A DNA stretch of 22,976 nucleotides from a virus, in IMG/VR virus record IMGVR_UViG_3300013126_002726, positions 1 through 22,976 of that record. One strand, written 5' to 3'. The notes below the pieces were generated by a model. That model was given only the letters and a program-made list of their open reading frames with translations, was not told the DNA's origin and ran no database searches. The position numbers and the translations under genes were made by a program. This document shows positions 22,866-22,976 of this stretch, in pieces; position 1 is the stretch's first letter; every line of letters begins with the position of its first letter.

Positions 22866-22976
22866 AGTTTAGATACTGTAACACTAATATCATTTTTCAA
22901 TTTGTCAATATCAATCTTTGGTATTTCTACACCGATTTTATTGTGAGGTTGATAATTTCCAACGTGATTGTTAATT
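22862..22976 (-). CDS. partial gene, C-terminal 37 residues, unknown function
   Basis: An open frame enters from the right edge and ends at TGA 22862-22864, overlapping the dUTPase ATG as ATGA. The visible residues (HVGNYQPHNKIGVEIPKI, then DIDKLKNDISVTVSKL) have no motif I recognise. The coupling to dUTPase, identical to the other operon junctions, supports it being a real gene and shows that the leftward transcription unit begins outside the window. Confidence 0.6.
   Translation of the reverse strand, partial: INNHVGNYQPHNKIGVEIPKIDIDKLKNDISVTVSKL

Noticed and set aside
1-22976. Genome-wide recoding of TAG as glutamine, as in some crAss-like and Lak phages
   Set aside because: Only one gene has an in-frame TAG, Gln codons are CAA throughout, and uvsE, dNMP kinase and the 96-residue gene end sensibly at TAG.
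1-22976. tRNA genes, CRISPR arrays, insertion sequences and intergenic stretches above 300 bases
   Set aside because: I found no cloverleaf-like sequence with a T-loop, no regularly spaced repeats and no transposase. The largest gap between genes is the 147 bases at 1094-1240.

Overview
The window looks like part of the genome of a large, AT-rich tailed bacteriophage (roughly 28% G+C by eye) with T4-like replication and nucleotide genes. Pointers to a phage are a gp62-like clamp-loader small subunit, a T4 gp1-like deoxynucleoside monophosphate kinase, a UV-damage endonuclease, a trimeric-type dUTPase and a free-standing GIY-YIG homing endonuclease closely resembling I-TevI. I see no rRNA or tRNA genes, and genes are packed almost without gaps. 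Most starts lack a good Shine-Dalgarno sequence and are preceded only by A/T. This would fit a host such as a Bacteroidetes, but the host cannot be fixed from the sequence.

Layout. (1) Positions 1-3063, mostly + strand: the 3' end of a UV endonuclease gene, a homing endonuclease gene on the opposite strand, then a short intergenic region with a candidate promoter. This leads into a co-directional run: an unusually G+C-rich 69-residue basic protein, a 48-residue basic protein, a two-helix membrane/coiled-coil protein, the clamp-loader small subunit and dNMP kinase. (2) Positions 3047-22976, all - strand: one ~20 kb operon-like array, read from right to left. It starts with a partial gene and dUTPase, continues through about 18 genes of glycan synthesis and modification, and ends with two small unknown genes. 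Twelve junctions in this array are exact 4-base ATGA stop/start overlaps, so translation is probably coupled along it.

The glycan locus holds six glycosyltransferase-type proteins (GT4-like, GT2-like, GT10 fucosyltransferase-like, two other GT-A types, and one fused to an FkbM methyltransferase). It also has two further SAM methyltransferases, a B12-binding radical SAM enzyme, a phytanoyl-CoA-type 2OG oxygenase, an SDR epimerase, an RmlC-type 3,5-epimerase, a GHMP sugar kinase of the HddA type and an HxGH nucleotidyltransferase. The remaining members are two DAO-family FAD oxidoreductases (one clearly L-2-hydroxyglutarate-oxidase-like), a shortened Gfo/Idh/MocA oxidoreductase, a short MTA/SAH-nucleosidase-like protein and a split miniature TPP-dependent E1 alpha/beta pair.

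Two points stand out. First, the DegT-family enzyme has His where aminotransferases have the PLP lysine, the hallmark of ColD/E1-type sugar 3-dehydratases. It lies three genes from the TPP E1 pair, which suggests synthesis of a 3-deoxy, possibly branched-chain, sugar. Second, the nucleosidase would clear the SAH and 5'-deoxyadenosine made by the cluster's many SAM enzymes. The epimerase is interrupted by an in-frame TAG although the remaining 65 codons and the downstream ATGA coupling are intact. The radical SAM gene may carry a frameshift at its 3' end. The locus presumably alters the host's surface polysaccharide or glycosylates phage or host components; that role is inference.
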